From Amorphophallus konjac (taxonomy: Eukaryota > Streptophyta > Magnoliopsida > Alismatales > Araceae): a stretch of DNA of 64,000 bases. The stretch is taken from positions 294,178,642-294,242,641 of the forward strand of contig CM040123.1 in assembly GCA_022559845.1 (NCBI GenBank). The letters run 5' to 3'. The notes beneath the pieces are model-generated. The model was given only the letters and a program-made list of their open reading frames with translations. It was not told where the DNA came from and made no database searches. Shown here in pieces: positions 32,801 through 43,399 of the stretch (position 1 is its first letter; every line of letters starts with the position of its first letter). The position numbers and the translations under genes were made by a program.

Positions 32801-33336
32801 AAATAGGCAGATCCGGAGGGTCCGGAGGCAGAGGAGAATCATGAGAGGAAAAATCTGAAGGCTCCGGAGGGATGACAAAATAAGGGACGCGATGCCCTGA
32901 GACGAAATAGGGAAAAAGATGATGGAAAAGGAAGAAAAAAATGAAGGATGTGATGTTCAGGAAGATTAGAAAGATGAATCGGAAGAAAGATGGAGGGTCC
33001 GGAGGTTCCGGAGGAAGCAAATGCCGAGGGACGCGATGCCCAGGGAGGAGAGAAAAATCCGGAGGTTCCGGAGGAATGAAATCAGGAAGGAGAAGGTGGA
33101 AAGGGGCGTCGTGCCCGAGGGAAAAGTCCGGAGGTTCCGGAGGAAGTAAATAAAAAAGGTGGAGAGGGGCGTCGTGCCCAAAGGGAAAGTCCGGAGGTTC
33201 CGGAGGAAGCAAATCAGAAAGGAGAAGATGGAAAGGGGCGTCATGCCCGAGGGGAAAGTCCGGAGGTTCCGGAGGAGGCAAATCAGGAAGGAGAAGATGG
33301 AAAGGGGCGTCGTGCCCGAGGGAAAAGTCTGGAGGT
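29892..33336 (-). repeat. Second, truncated internal copy of B
   Basis: Together with the LTR before it, 28453-33336 repeats 20007-24886 with few differences. It ends within the 63-base minisatellite at GGAGGT and joins A sequence (CGACGTGCTAG). Its minus-strand frame (32670-33281) is the C-terminal part of the B ORF, now without a start and with a frame change at its end. Confidence 0.92.
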
Positions 33337-34102
33337 CGACGTGCTAGTGGTTAAACTTATATGCAAGATCTCGCACGGTGCAATCTCCTAGGTCAGTCTC
33401 GACCATCGTGCTGGTTTATGACTTACCACAAAGAAAGAGATGGAAGAAGATATAAGGAAGCCCATAAGGAATTCTGAAAAGCTCGAGGTAAAACCACCTC
33501 CCCCTACCCTATGCCTGTTGGGATTCAGTCTTTGGCATAGAGAAATTTTGCTGCCTTTTGCCTCTTTTATATTGCATGCATATGCCCAAGGTTTTCCTTG
33601 CGGGGACTTTGCCCTCTTGACATGCTTTTCTTTTCACGATTTGACTTTCACTTTGGAACTGATTTGTATTGATAAAAAAAAAACCTAATTGTACTTGGGC
33701 TTTTGCAGCATTTTGTTCCCTTTTGGGCCCTGACTTCCACTTACTAAGGCGGCGGATAGGCTTAGCGGGTCTACCCCGAGACCTTCCTTCCTCTCTTATG
33801 GGCCGAAGAGGAAAAGAATGGGTATTATCTTCACCTTTAGTCAGGTTTTTGACTTTCCATTGGATTTTGCACCGCTTGAGTTCGAGGTTTAAGCGTGTAG
33901 TGTGTGTGGGTGTCGACCCCATTTTAGTTAACAAGACTGACGAATGAATACTGAAATTTGACCTTTCAGACCTTGCGTCCGTGTATGCCATGGCAACGAT
34001 TTTTTGGCATTTTGGAGAATTTCTATTTTGTTTGGGATTTTGGAAAATTCTATATTTTTTTTTGAATTTTGAAAATTCTATATATATTTTTTGGATTTTG
34101 GA
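33337..34102. other. Right flank of B in A: end of PMD gene 2 and spacer
   Basis: Should hold the original 3' end of PMD gene 2 (stop codons occur within the first 25 bases in all likely frames) and its 3' UTR. 33575-33625 matches B (GCGGGGACTTTGCC). 34005-34100 has degenerate TTTTGGAAAATTCTATAT repeats similar to 22860-23080 of B. No independent gene seen. Confidence 0.5.
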
Positions 34103-35305
34103 TTAGGGGTAGTATTTCTTAAGGTACAGCCCGTTCCAAGGATGAGCTAGCTCTTCTCCTTCAGCGTTAATCAATTTATAAGCATTGCCAGGATAAACAT
34201 CTTTTATAACAAATGGTCCTTCCCAGTTTGGTTGGAGTTTTGAACGGGGGCCGCCAGGTTTTACAAAGATTCTCTTGATTACCATCTCACCGATTTTGAA
34301 TTTTCTCTCAATTACTTTCTTTTGATAAAAACGTGAAAGCCTATTTTGATAAATGCGCGCATGCTCAGCGGCGACCAGACGCTTCTCATCTAGGAGTTCC
34401 AACTGGGCAAGGAGTGAATCACGACGCTCATCAATAGAGAATTCCTTGTCCAATTGTACTCGCAGAGAGGGAATGAGAATCTCATAAGGAACTACCGCCT
34501 CCATTCCATAAGTAAGGGCGAAAGGGGTTTGCCCTATAGGGGTACGAATGGAAGTGCGATAGGCCCAGAGAGCTTCAACTAGCTTGTCTGGCCAATCCAA
34601 ATATTTATTAGCCTCACACGTCTTTTTAACAATTTTGATCAAGGTTTTATTAGTTGCCTCTGCTTGGCCATTGCCCTGTGGATAATAGGGAGAAGAATGA
34701 TGCAATGCAATGTTATACCTGTTGCAGAGATCCTTGAGCTCTTGAGAGATGAATTGAGGTCCATTGTCGGTGATGATGGTACTCGGGATGCCGAATCTTA
34801 TGATGATGTTCTTCATTATGAATTTACAGATGGTTGATGCTTTGATCTCCATGAATGCTTCCGCTTCCGCCCACTTGGTGAAGTACTCCGTTGCCGTGAG
34901 GATGAATGATTTTTGCTTCGTGAGGAGGTTCGAATCACCAAGAGGTCCAATGATATCGAAAGCTCACATGGAGAAAGGCCATGGGGAGGACATAGGATGG
35001 AGTGAAGAAGCAGGAGAATGAATCTTGTCAGCGTGCAGTTGGCACTTAACACACCTTCGAACATAGATGGAACAATCCTCTTCTAGAGTTGGCCAATAGA
35101 AGCCTAGCCTAAGGATCTTCTTAGCTAGCATCTGGCTATTCACATGACCACCACACACTCCCGAATGCGCCTCTTCTACGATCTTCCAGGATTCATCATC
35201 GTCGAGGCATCTTAATAAAACACCCGTGAGCCCTCTTCTATAGAGCACACCTCCAACCAAAACATATCGTTGAGCCACTCTTCTGATTGATTTCCTTTCT
35301 TCCAC
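34103..35305 (-). pseudogene. Integrase of element A
   Basis: The zinc-binding HHCC domain is near 35040-35190 (EEAHSGVCGGH, then CVKCQ). The catalytic core follows: D in FDIIGP (about 34950), D in TIITDNGPQF (about 34760), E in NGQAEATNKTL (about 34650). The C-terminal GPFVIKDVYPGNAYKL region ends at 34103; no chromodomain follows, as expected for Tat. A TGA at 34964-34966 sits where TGG is expected (PFSM.AFD). The integrase inserts cDNA into chromosomes; this copy would be cut short. Confidence 0.9.
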
Positions 35306-35961
35306 AGTGGCTTCTTCAGGATAGGACTGATCATTGCAATATCTGGCAATCTCAAAATACCAAGGTTTTCCTCATCAGCCAATTCTTCTTCCCAATCTAA
35401 CAACATGACCTCTTTACCTTTAAGAGCTTCACTCCGCCTGACCTTCTCGAGCACCTTGTCCCTAATATCGAGGAATGCACGATCCTTAATAGCTGGAGTG
35501 TCAAGCTGATGAATGAGAGGAACGTGAAAATCTCGTTGGGGAGGAAAGACTAAAGCGGAGGCCAAAGAGGCAAGAGCGTCAGCTAAGATGTTCTGGCTTC
35601 GAGGGACATGGACGAAGATCAACTTGGTGAGGAGTTTGGCATAAGCTGAAGCAAGTTCCTGGTAGGGCTTGAGTTTAGGATTGATAGTGTGGCACTTGAC
35701 AAGCACCTGGCGTAGAATGAGTTGACTGTTACCCACGATTCGTAATTGAGTAACACCATATTTATGAGCGGTTTGAAGACCGGCCAAAAGGGCCTCATAC
35801 TCAGCTATATTGTTTGTGACAGGGAAAGTGAGCTGAGCAGCAAATGGGATGGTGACCCCTTCTGGTGTTAAAAGAACCATGCCGATCCCTCTTCCTTGGA
35901 AATTTAGAGCTCCATCAAAATGTAATGTCCACATAGGATCGTGGCGTTGATCAATGGACAT
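35212..35961 (-). pseudogene. Archaeal-type second RNase H of element A
   Basis: RNase H fold with HFDGALN (first Asp), NIAEYEALLAGL (Glu), GNSQLI and ILADALASLA (last Asp). The third position is normally GDSQL; here it is Asn, so a catalytic acidic residue appears lost, consistent with one G-to-A change. This additional RNase H is the hallmark of the Tat lineage. It lies between the Ty3-type RNase H and the integrase, separated from the first by frame changes near 35961-36230. Confidence 0.85.
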
Positions 35962-37903
35962 TAGTTCTTCATCTGGAAACTCTGAATTGACAAGATCAAA
36001 TCGAGGGAGAGGGTGGTGAGCAAGATGTTCGGCGATGGCGTAACCTTTGATAGCTTTCTGTTGAATGTAAGTGATGTCAAATTAGAGAGAAAACTTTGCC
36101 AGCGAGCCAATCGGTCGGTAAGGATAGATTTTTCAAGGAATTTAATTGGATTCATGCGAGCAATGAGGTGAACCTCGTGAGCTAAGAAATAATATTTTAA
36201 CTTTTGAACTACCCAGATAAAGCAGCGCAAGTCTTCTCCATGGCTGAGTACCTCTGCTCACAAGGGTTGAGAAGTTTAGACAAGTAGTATGCTGCCCTCT
36301 CCTTCCCTTCTTCATCCACTTGAGCTAGGACAGCACCTACAGAGTCATCCAGGACAGAAACATAGAGGATAAGTGGTTTGCCCGGAATTGACGGCCTCAG
36401 GACAGGAGGATTGGCTAGATAATCCTTCAATCCGTCAAAAGCTGCCTGACACTTGTCATCCAAATTAAACTTGACCCCCGGCTTAGTAAGCTCGTAAAAC
36501 GGCCTGCATCTTTGTGAGTGCTGGGAGACGAAGCGGCGAATAAATTGCAACCTCCCGATTAATCCTCGAACTTCCTTCAAATTCTTGGGAGGAGGCATAT
36601 CTCTGATGGCCTTTGCCTTATTGGGATCAACTTCAATCCCTCTTTTGCTGACAATAAACCCAAGCAACTTCCCTGATGAAACACCAAATACACACTTTTT
36701 GGGGTTCATTTTCAACTGATATTCTCGTGATCTTTGCAAGACTTTAGCTAAGACCCCAGGATGCTCAATCCTTGTTCTTGATTTTACCACCAGGTCATCC
36801 ACATACACCTCAATATAAATGTGAATCATATCATGAAAAATTGCCATCATAGCCCTCTGATAGGTGGCTCCAGCATTCTTGAGTCCAAAAGGCATGACCA
36901 CATAGCAATATGTACCCCATGGTGTAGTGAATGATGTTTTCTCTTGGTCTACTTCAGCCAGGCGAATTTGATTATAACCCGAAAAACCATCCATAAAGGA
37001 GAGAGTTTCAAATCATGCCGTATTATCGATCAAAACATCAATATGAGGGAGGGAGAAGTCATCTTTAGGACACGCACGGTTGAGATCCCGAAAGTCTATA
37101 CAAATGCGAACCTTTCCATCTTTCTTCATGACCGGGACGATGTTAGCCACCCAGTTCGGATAGAGGACAACTCTAACAAATCTAGCCTTATGAAGCTTGT
37201 CGACCTCTTCTTTCATCTTTAAAGCCATGTTAGGGTGGAAACGTCTCAACCGTTGCTTGATCGGGACAGACCCTGGCTTAAGTGTAAGCCGATGTTCAAC
37301 GAGCGCAGGGTCTAATCCAGGCATATCTTCATAACTCCACGCAAACGTGTCTTTGTATTCTTGAAGTACCAAAATAAGCGCCTCCTCTTCGGCAGGCGGC
37401 AAATTCTTCCTGATGAGGACAATCCTAGGGTCTTCTTCCGTACCCAAATTTATCTCTTTGGTAGGTTCTTCTACTGAGGCTGATGGTTCGTCAAATCTTC
37501 TCATGCCACTAGCAAGGGCATCAGCCTCGTCCTCATATTCTTCATAACTTTCCTCCCCCTCTTTAATAGGGTCTTCATCATTCATAATCTCATAGACACC
37601 AAAACCCTCATAAGGAGCACAAGTATCCTCATATTCTAACTCTGGCAGGATAATCGGATTCTCTAGAAATTCGGGGAGGGTTGAGCATGCCCGGCATCTT
37701 CTAGCCAATTCTAACAAGAATCTACGGGGAATCTGCTTACCCTTGGATTTCCTATGTGAAACTACCCCATGGATTTTATTATTAGAAGAAGAAGAGCAAC
37801 TAGCTTGATCATTAGAAGAAGAAAAGGGAGGGGGTGAAAAAGTGGATACAGGAGGGTGTACAGGTGAGGACCCCTCGCAGGAGGGGTGGAAAAGGTTTAT
37901 CAA
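35962..37903 (-). pseudogene. Reverse transcriptase and RNase H of element A
   Basis: RT motifs in order: VPVMKKDGKVRICIDFRDLN, FMDGFSGYNQI, MPFGLKNAGATYQ, YVDDLVVKS (catalytic YVDD near 36800), LLGFIVSKRGIEVDP. The Ty3-type RNase H follows (YVSVLDDSVGAVLAQ, YYLSKLLN, EQRYSAMEK) and breaks by frameshift near 36210-36230, continuing in another frame to about 35962. An in-frame TGA at 37013-37015 interrupts RT. The N-terminal 200 residues from 37903 are acidic linker. Copies element RNA into DNA in cytoplasmic particles in the family; this copy is dead. Confidence 0.92.
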
Positions 37904-39177
37904 TGAATCTTGGAAGAGCGGCCCCTGGGTCGGGGCACACTCAGGAAGGAGATAGGAGGTCTCCTCAAAAGAGATGGAGGATGAAAAGGTTGGAATTTTA
38001 GCGTTTTTTTTTCATTTTCATTTTTATCTTCATTTTTATTTTCCTTTTCAATAAGAAAGCAGTGTGAAGGAAGAATAGAAGGAGGAGTGGAGATTGAAAG
38101 ATTTGAGAAAGATTGAATCAAAGACGACCCACGCGGGGGTGTGATGGAGAGTTTGGAAAATTGCTCGAGGAGCAAGAGAGGAATTGGAAGAGAGACTTGC
38201 ATTGAATTTGGAGAAAAGCTGATCATGATCGGAGGCGGTCTCGGCACGTGAGAAAACAATTGAGTATGCAGAGAAGAAAGAAGAGACGGATGCATAGAAG
38301 TGAGAGAGAAAAGGCCGGCCCACAGCCTGTCTATTGTGAAACCTTCTTCATAGGGCACATCAGGCTCTCCAGTATCTGTGTAATCACTCAGCAGCTGCCT
38401 CTTGTCTGTTATCACAACAGGTTTTTCAATCAAGTCGTGGATCAGTGGCGGCCATTCCGGATCTGTCGGCATGAAGAGACGGCTTAAGGCAATAGTAATG
38501 TCATTCATATCAAACCATCTATACCAGTCACACTCTGGATCATCCATTTTCCTCCTCTTATCAGGCCTTAGAGATTCCAAGGCTTTGTATGTAACCAGTG
38601 GAGCAATATGTCGAGCAAATTGTCTAGCATGAACATCTTGACAGTCTAACATGGAAGTGATTATTGTAGTCTGCTCATTATCTTGGACGCCACCTTTAAT
38701 AAAATGTGTCTGTAATGTCCATGTAAGCGGTTGGCGATCCGTCTTCAGAGTGGATGTCATGACTGCCCATGGTTCATTTTCATCTTTGCTCAGCCCTTTG
38801 TAGCCTAGACCGCCTCGTGCAATCAATTTCTGTGACTTGACAGGCCTTGTTTTGCCCTGACAATTGACACCCAGGCCTTTGCCGACATGGTACCCCATTT
38901 TCACCAAAATATTCCACCCCGAGGTGTTCATTGTGTTTTTCTTCTTCTTCCCCTTGGAAGTTAGGGATGTCATAGCAACTGTTGTAACTGTCTCGGGTGG
39001 CATCGGCCTTGGGTGAGGGATATCCAATACTGATAGCAACGGCTTGTTGGAAGGCCAAATAGAAGGAACTGACGTTGCTAAGTGTATGTCTTCATCTGGC
39101 AGAATTGGCATGCTAGTGACTTTAATAATGCGGCCTTTATGTGGAAACTTGAGGCATTGATGATTTGTAGAGGGCAC
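37900..39177 (-). pseudogene. G-patch segment between protease and RT of A
   Basis: 425-residue open segment in a frame different from both the protease (39183-39722) and RT (37013-37903). Residues ~83-127 form a G-patch (SGWNILVKMGYHVGKGLG, then GGLGYKG), a glycine-rich nucleic-acid-associated module. The rest is linker with DPECDWYRWFD and Pro/Ser-rich ends. Its first residues continue the protease after a frameshift near 39215. The second frame change near 37903 could be decay; Ogre elements are known to have an intron between protease and RT, so splicing is an alternative. Confidence 0.75.
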
Positions 39178-39182
39178 TGCAT

Positions 39183-39734
39183 CTAGCTGTTGAATATAGG
39201 GGCGACCCAGGATGCCATTAATGTTGGATCCATGTCCAAGATGTGAAAATTGATTGTGATTGTTGCTGGACCCAGACTAACCTTTAACGTTATCATGACC
39301 AGAGGAGGCTTCTTAGTATTGTCGTATGCTGTGACTGTTATGGTGGATGGCCGAATCTGATTTTCTGGAATGCCGCACGTCTTCAAAGTGCTTGGCGGCA
39401 ATACATTGATGGATGCCCCAGTGTCCACCAAACATTGTTTTACTGCCACTTTATTTATGTCAACTGTGATACACAGGGCATATTTCCTTGCTGGTTGAGG
39501 CGCCAATTCATGTTCATAAAAAGTAATTGCTGGCTGACCGCTAGCGGGCGTTAAGACTGTAGTTATGTGCTCGACTGGGATGTCTTCATTGACCATAACC
39601 TTCTGCAAATATTCTTTCAAGGCCAATTGATGGATTGTTGACCTCTTGATCAGTTCTAGAATAGAGATTCTTGCTGGAGTTCGGTCGAGATGCTTCAATA
39701 AATCATATTGAGTGCCTGGCACGGACTCTTGCTC
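39183..39734 (-). pseudogene. Aspartic protease of element A
   Basis: In the same frame as gag, downstream of the TAG at 39735-39737. The catalytic motif LVDTGASINVLP lies near residues 98-110 of the segment, preceded by PARKYALCITVDIN and followed by ITVTAYD and LGPATITINFHILDMDP, the usual single-domain retropepsin layout. The frame is lost near 39215 where the end of the domain moves to the next frame. It cleaves the polyprotein in the family. Confidence 0.87.
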
Positions 39735-42338
39735 CTATTCTTGTTCATTTGGCCCCTGTGCGGGCTCCTGCTCTCTCTGGGGAAAGATGCGCTGGAACAT
39801 CCGTCCACTGCGGAGCGGTGCCATGGTTTGACGCGCCTCTGTCGGGGCAAGGATGGAGGGAGGATTGGAAGAAGAAGGGGTGTTAGCATTGAGATTTGGT
39901 GGAGGAGTGTTTGAAGAAGAAATCGATGAGGAATTCGACAAGGCATCCCCCGTAGGAGGCGTAGGAGTAGGAAGGGGTGCCCGAGTGTGGGAAGGGCTAG
40001 CGGGTTGAACAAGGAGAGGTCGGGGTATAAATGGTGGTTGAGCTGATGGTGGAGGTGTCCTTGCCGGCGGAGGAGTGGTGGTGGTGGATGTAAACGGTGC
40101 TGGTGACGGGCGAATGAGGAGTGGCCTAGATGGTGATGGCGAAGGATTGGTGGCGGATGATGGAGTTTGCTGCATCAGAGGCTGCGGTCGTGGTGGACGG
40201 GTAAGGAGAGACCGGGTTGGCAAGGATGAGGAATTAGTGGGGACAGATGGGTTAACGGGGCGCAAAAGGGGGTGACTTAGTTGAGGGGTAGAAGAAGAAG
40301 GAAGCGTGCGCAAGAGGCGCGGAGGTTGATTTGAATTATGGTTGAATGCCCCGACAGAGGCGTTTTCTTCGTGCCATCCCTGCCCTCTCTCTACTTCATG
40401 GAGAGACGTGACTGGGTTCACATGCTGATTTGCTTGGTGTTCCGGCAGTGGGTTGTGGACAATCCTCATATCTTGCTGAGGTGCTGGAGCTTGCTGTTGT
40501 ACTGGTAGAGCTGGTTGCTGCGGCTGCTGAGCCTGCTGTTGCCGAGGAGGCCTTCTTACCTTCATAGCAGCGATGAACTGCCTCATTTTGTCCCAATTAA
40601 TACCGCCCTGGTCATTTAAATCATAGATATAGTCCTTGAAGTGAAAGCAATGGTCAATATTGTGACCAGGGGAGCGGTGGAAAATATAATAGCGGGATGT
40701 GTCAACATTAGCTGGCCACGCTGTCCTTTCTTTTGGTAACATGAGTAGATTAGCAGCCATCAGGGCATTAAATATATCTGGGAGACTTTCTGGCAACGGT
40801 GGATAATGGGCCCTTTTGGGGCCAAGTGGTCTCCTTTGCTGTTGTTGTTGTGGGCCGTAGTTGGTGGGTGGCGGTACTTGGTGGTACTGTTGCGGAGCTG
40901 AGGGATCTGCATGTGGCGTTTGGTTTCGTGGAGGAGCAAGGGAAGGTTGAGGAGTAAATTGGTGTTGTGGGGGTGAGTGGAAGAGGGTGTTTTGTTGTGG
41001 AGGTGGCGAGGGTCGTGGGTTAGATTGGCAAAAAGGTGTGGGGTTGCCGACCGCGCCAACCTGCTCATTGATGATGGTACCCTCAGTCGTGGGCCCGCTA
41101 TTGTTGACATTTGTATTTTTCTTGACCAACCGTGGTTTCGGTTCGAGCATGCCCATGATGGGCGAATCCTTCATCTGAGTTTGAATATATTGAGCTCTTT
41201 CATAGAGCTCCTCCATGGTGGTCAATCTGTTCATGGCTAATATATGCCGGAACTGAGGGGTTACATTTGAAATAATCATCTTAACCTGCTCTGGTTCTGA
41301 CAAAGTATCTTTCAATTTCTCGGCCATTGATCGCCATCTATCGGTAAATATGATGAAGTCCCCCTCGGGCTTCATTTTCTCTGCAACCAAGTCCGTAACA
41401 AATAGAGAGGGTCCAACCCGGTCTCTATACTTCTGCAAGAATTTCCTTTGAACCACATCAAAATTGCTGGCATCTGTCGGATCTAAGGAATAGAACCACT
41501 CGAGGGCTGGCCCCTCTAGAGATCTTCTAAACAAATAAGCCAGTGAGGCTTTGTTGCCCTGCCAAAAGGAGGTCTCATACATAAAATCCTTCAAGTGAAT
41601 AAATGGATTGCCAGTTCCATTGTATCGCCGAAAATTCGGCATCTCAGAAGGTGGTAAGTGAAAAACTGGCAATGTAGGCAGAGAGATCTCTGGAGCATTC
41701 TTGGCAGCAGTAACCTTGTTGAGTTGTTCTTCTATGCTAGCCAATTTCTGAAGGAGTAAAGCATTAGTGTCTGACTCGACTGGGGCAGAATTTGGAATGA
41801 AGGTATTTGGCATAGGCGTCCTTAGAATTTGGGGAGGTTGAAAGAATTGAGGCCTAGCCGCGGAATAACTTGCCTGTTGGGCCGGCATGGCCGCACCGGG
41901 CGTTGGTGGACAAGAGGGGGGTTTGTGCAAAACCGCCTGGTCATTAACAACATGATGGCCACTCGCGGTCGGAGGGGGATTGGAAGATGAAGAGGGAACA
42001 GATTTCCCTTTCAAAGCGGCCTGAACTGCCTGCCGCTAGGAATCGTCCAATTGAGATAGTGCATGGATTAAATCATTGACATTGAAAGAAGGGGAGGTGT
42101 TCCCCGATGTGTTCTGATTGGATGGTAAAGCTTGAGAAGAGGGTTCAACCTCGTGAGTTGTGGTGTCAACCACATGAATTTGAGAATAATGAACCTGAGA
42201 CGGAGGGTAGTTTCCCTCATGATAGATGGAATCTTGGAAGGGTGCCTCATAGGATTGATCAAAAATATTCTCCTCCACATCATCATAGGAGTACCCGTAG
42301 CTTGCCATGTTGATAATCTTACCTGAACGGAGTTGCAT
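39735..42338 (-). pseudogene. Gag of element A
   Basis: Starts at ATG 42338 and is one frame with the protease. TAG at 42036-42038 and TAG at 39735-39737 both look like CAG to TAG changes (contexts DDS.RQAV and EQE.EQES). The capsid-type Retrotrans_gag core is at about 41300-41680 (FRRYNGTGNPFIHLKDFMYETSFW, here read as the family's start of core; LEGPALEWFYSL; FLQKYRDR). A degenerate zinc-binding motif (FHRSPGHNIDHC) is near 40690; its first Cys is Tyr. The C-terminal 250 residues are Pro/Gln-rich. Forms the particle in which reverse transcription occurs. Confidence 0.9.
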
Positions 42339-42569
42339 GTTTAAGCAGAGAAAAGAGCTTATTTTGGAGGAATTATAATTGCAATAATCAATCCAATCAA
42401 GTTATTCAAACAAGTTGTAATGAATGCAAGCTTTTAGATTCAAGTTTGAGATTAGAGTGAATTAAATTGATGCACAATCCTCTCTCTTTGTAGTGTAGAA
42501 CTTAGTTGTGAGTTTTGGTTGTGATATCCGGGTTAACTAAGTTCTTTCTCTCTCCTCACCAACGGTGGG

Positions 42570-42762
42570 CTATCTAAACTCCGGGTACTTCAAGGTACAA
42601 CCAGCCCGGCGTCCGTGAGGGAATCCACGGGTGCGGGGACTTACGGAGGTCTTGGAAAAGGAATTTTCGGTCCAAAGAGACGGAATGCTCAATGGAGGGT
42701 TGTTCCAATTCCAAGAAGGGTGTGTGGAATCCTAGTGTAGAGAGGAGGTCTCTCAACCAAAT
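42570..42762. promoter_or_regulatory. Leader block conserved between A and B (A copy)
   Basis: Partner of 27305-27483. The reading frame shifts relative to B inside the block, which argues against a protein and for an RNA-level signal. Confidence 0.75.
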
Positions 42763-42884
42763 GCCACAAAATGCAGAATAATATAAGCAGAGCAAGCAGG
42801 TATAATCAGATAATGAATATGTGAATCAATCCAGCATGAACAAACAGATCAAGCAACTTTCTGTTAACACACAGGTAAAAAGTG

Positions 42885-43190
42885 ACTTGGCAGAAGTCGC
42901 TAAAATAATGAAACACGACAGCGTGGCTATCGCTACTCTGTGAAGTCCTATCGGACAGTGCTCAAGAAACGCCTTGGTGTGAGGCGCGGATTGTGCAAAA
43001 GACGCCTGGGAGAAAGGGGCTGGATAGACAAAGGACGCCCACAGCGAGGGGCGTCAATTCTCAGAGAGTGAGAAAGCAGCAAACGCTATATAAAAAGGCG
43101 CCTTTGCAGAAGGCGTTAAATGCGAGAAAGACGCCTTGAGTAAAGGCGTTAATTCATGAAAAACGCCTTGATGTGAGGCGTTAATTAAGA
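42885..43190. promoter_or_regulatory. ACGMC/GKCGT palindrome array in leader of A
   Basis: About eight units, including perfect ACGCCTT/AAGGCGT (43131-43149) and GGCGCCTTTGCAGAAGGCGT near 43097-43117. Confidence 0.8.
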
Positions 43191-43252
43191 AAACACAGAG
43201 AACATAATCTGGCTAATCCGAGGGGTGTGGGTGTGCAGTGTGCATAATGGAG

Positions 43253-43343
43253 GGTGCCCGTGAGGCACAGTGGAGGGGTACCGTGGGTACCTAAGGGAAA
43301 AGGCACACGTGGGTGCCAATGGGAAAGGGCACACGTGGGTGCC
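43253..43343. promoter_or_regulatory. PBS-proximal palindromes of A
   Basis: GGTGCCCGTGAGGCAC (43253-43268), GGTACCGTGGGTACC (43277-43291), GGCACACGTGGGTGCC twice (43302-43317 and 43328-43343), in the same order as in B with one extra unit. Confidence 0.75.
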
Positions 43344-43380
43344 TACAGGAGAGGGTAATCAAAAGAAAAATAGTGTATGT

Positions 43381-43396
43381 CCCACCGTGATCGCCA
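43381..43396 (-). other. Primer-binding site of element A
   Basis: Minus strand TGGCGATCACGGTGGG, three bases inside the 5' LTR, identical to the PBS of B. Confidence 0.82.
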
Positions 43397-43399
43397 ATT

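Larger units (their letters stand above)
20007..33336 (-). mobile_element. Non-autonomous Tat-like element B, LTR-int-LTR-partial int
   Basis: LTRs at 20007-21445 and 28453-29891 (1439 bases each) enclose a 7.0-kb internal region with PBS at the right and PPT at the left, so B reads on the minus strand. It has one long ORF and no protease, RT, RNase H or integrase. A second, incomplete copy of the internal region (29892-33336) follows the right LTR and stops abruptly against A sequence. PBS, PPT, leader and 3' UTR blocks match element A, so A-type proteins probably mobilised it. No right-hand LTR end or TSD exists; CTCGG lies at the left edge. Confidence 0.88.
42339..43380. other. 5' leader of element A
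   Basis: About 1 kb between PBS and gag ATG. It holds the conserved block 42570-42762, a palindrome array (42885-43190) and four PBS-proximal palindromes (43253-43343). No gene recognised. Confidence 0.7.
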
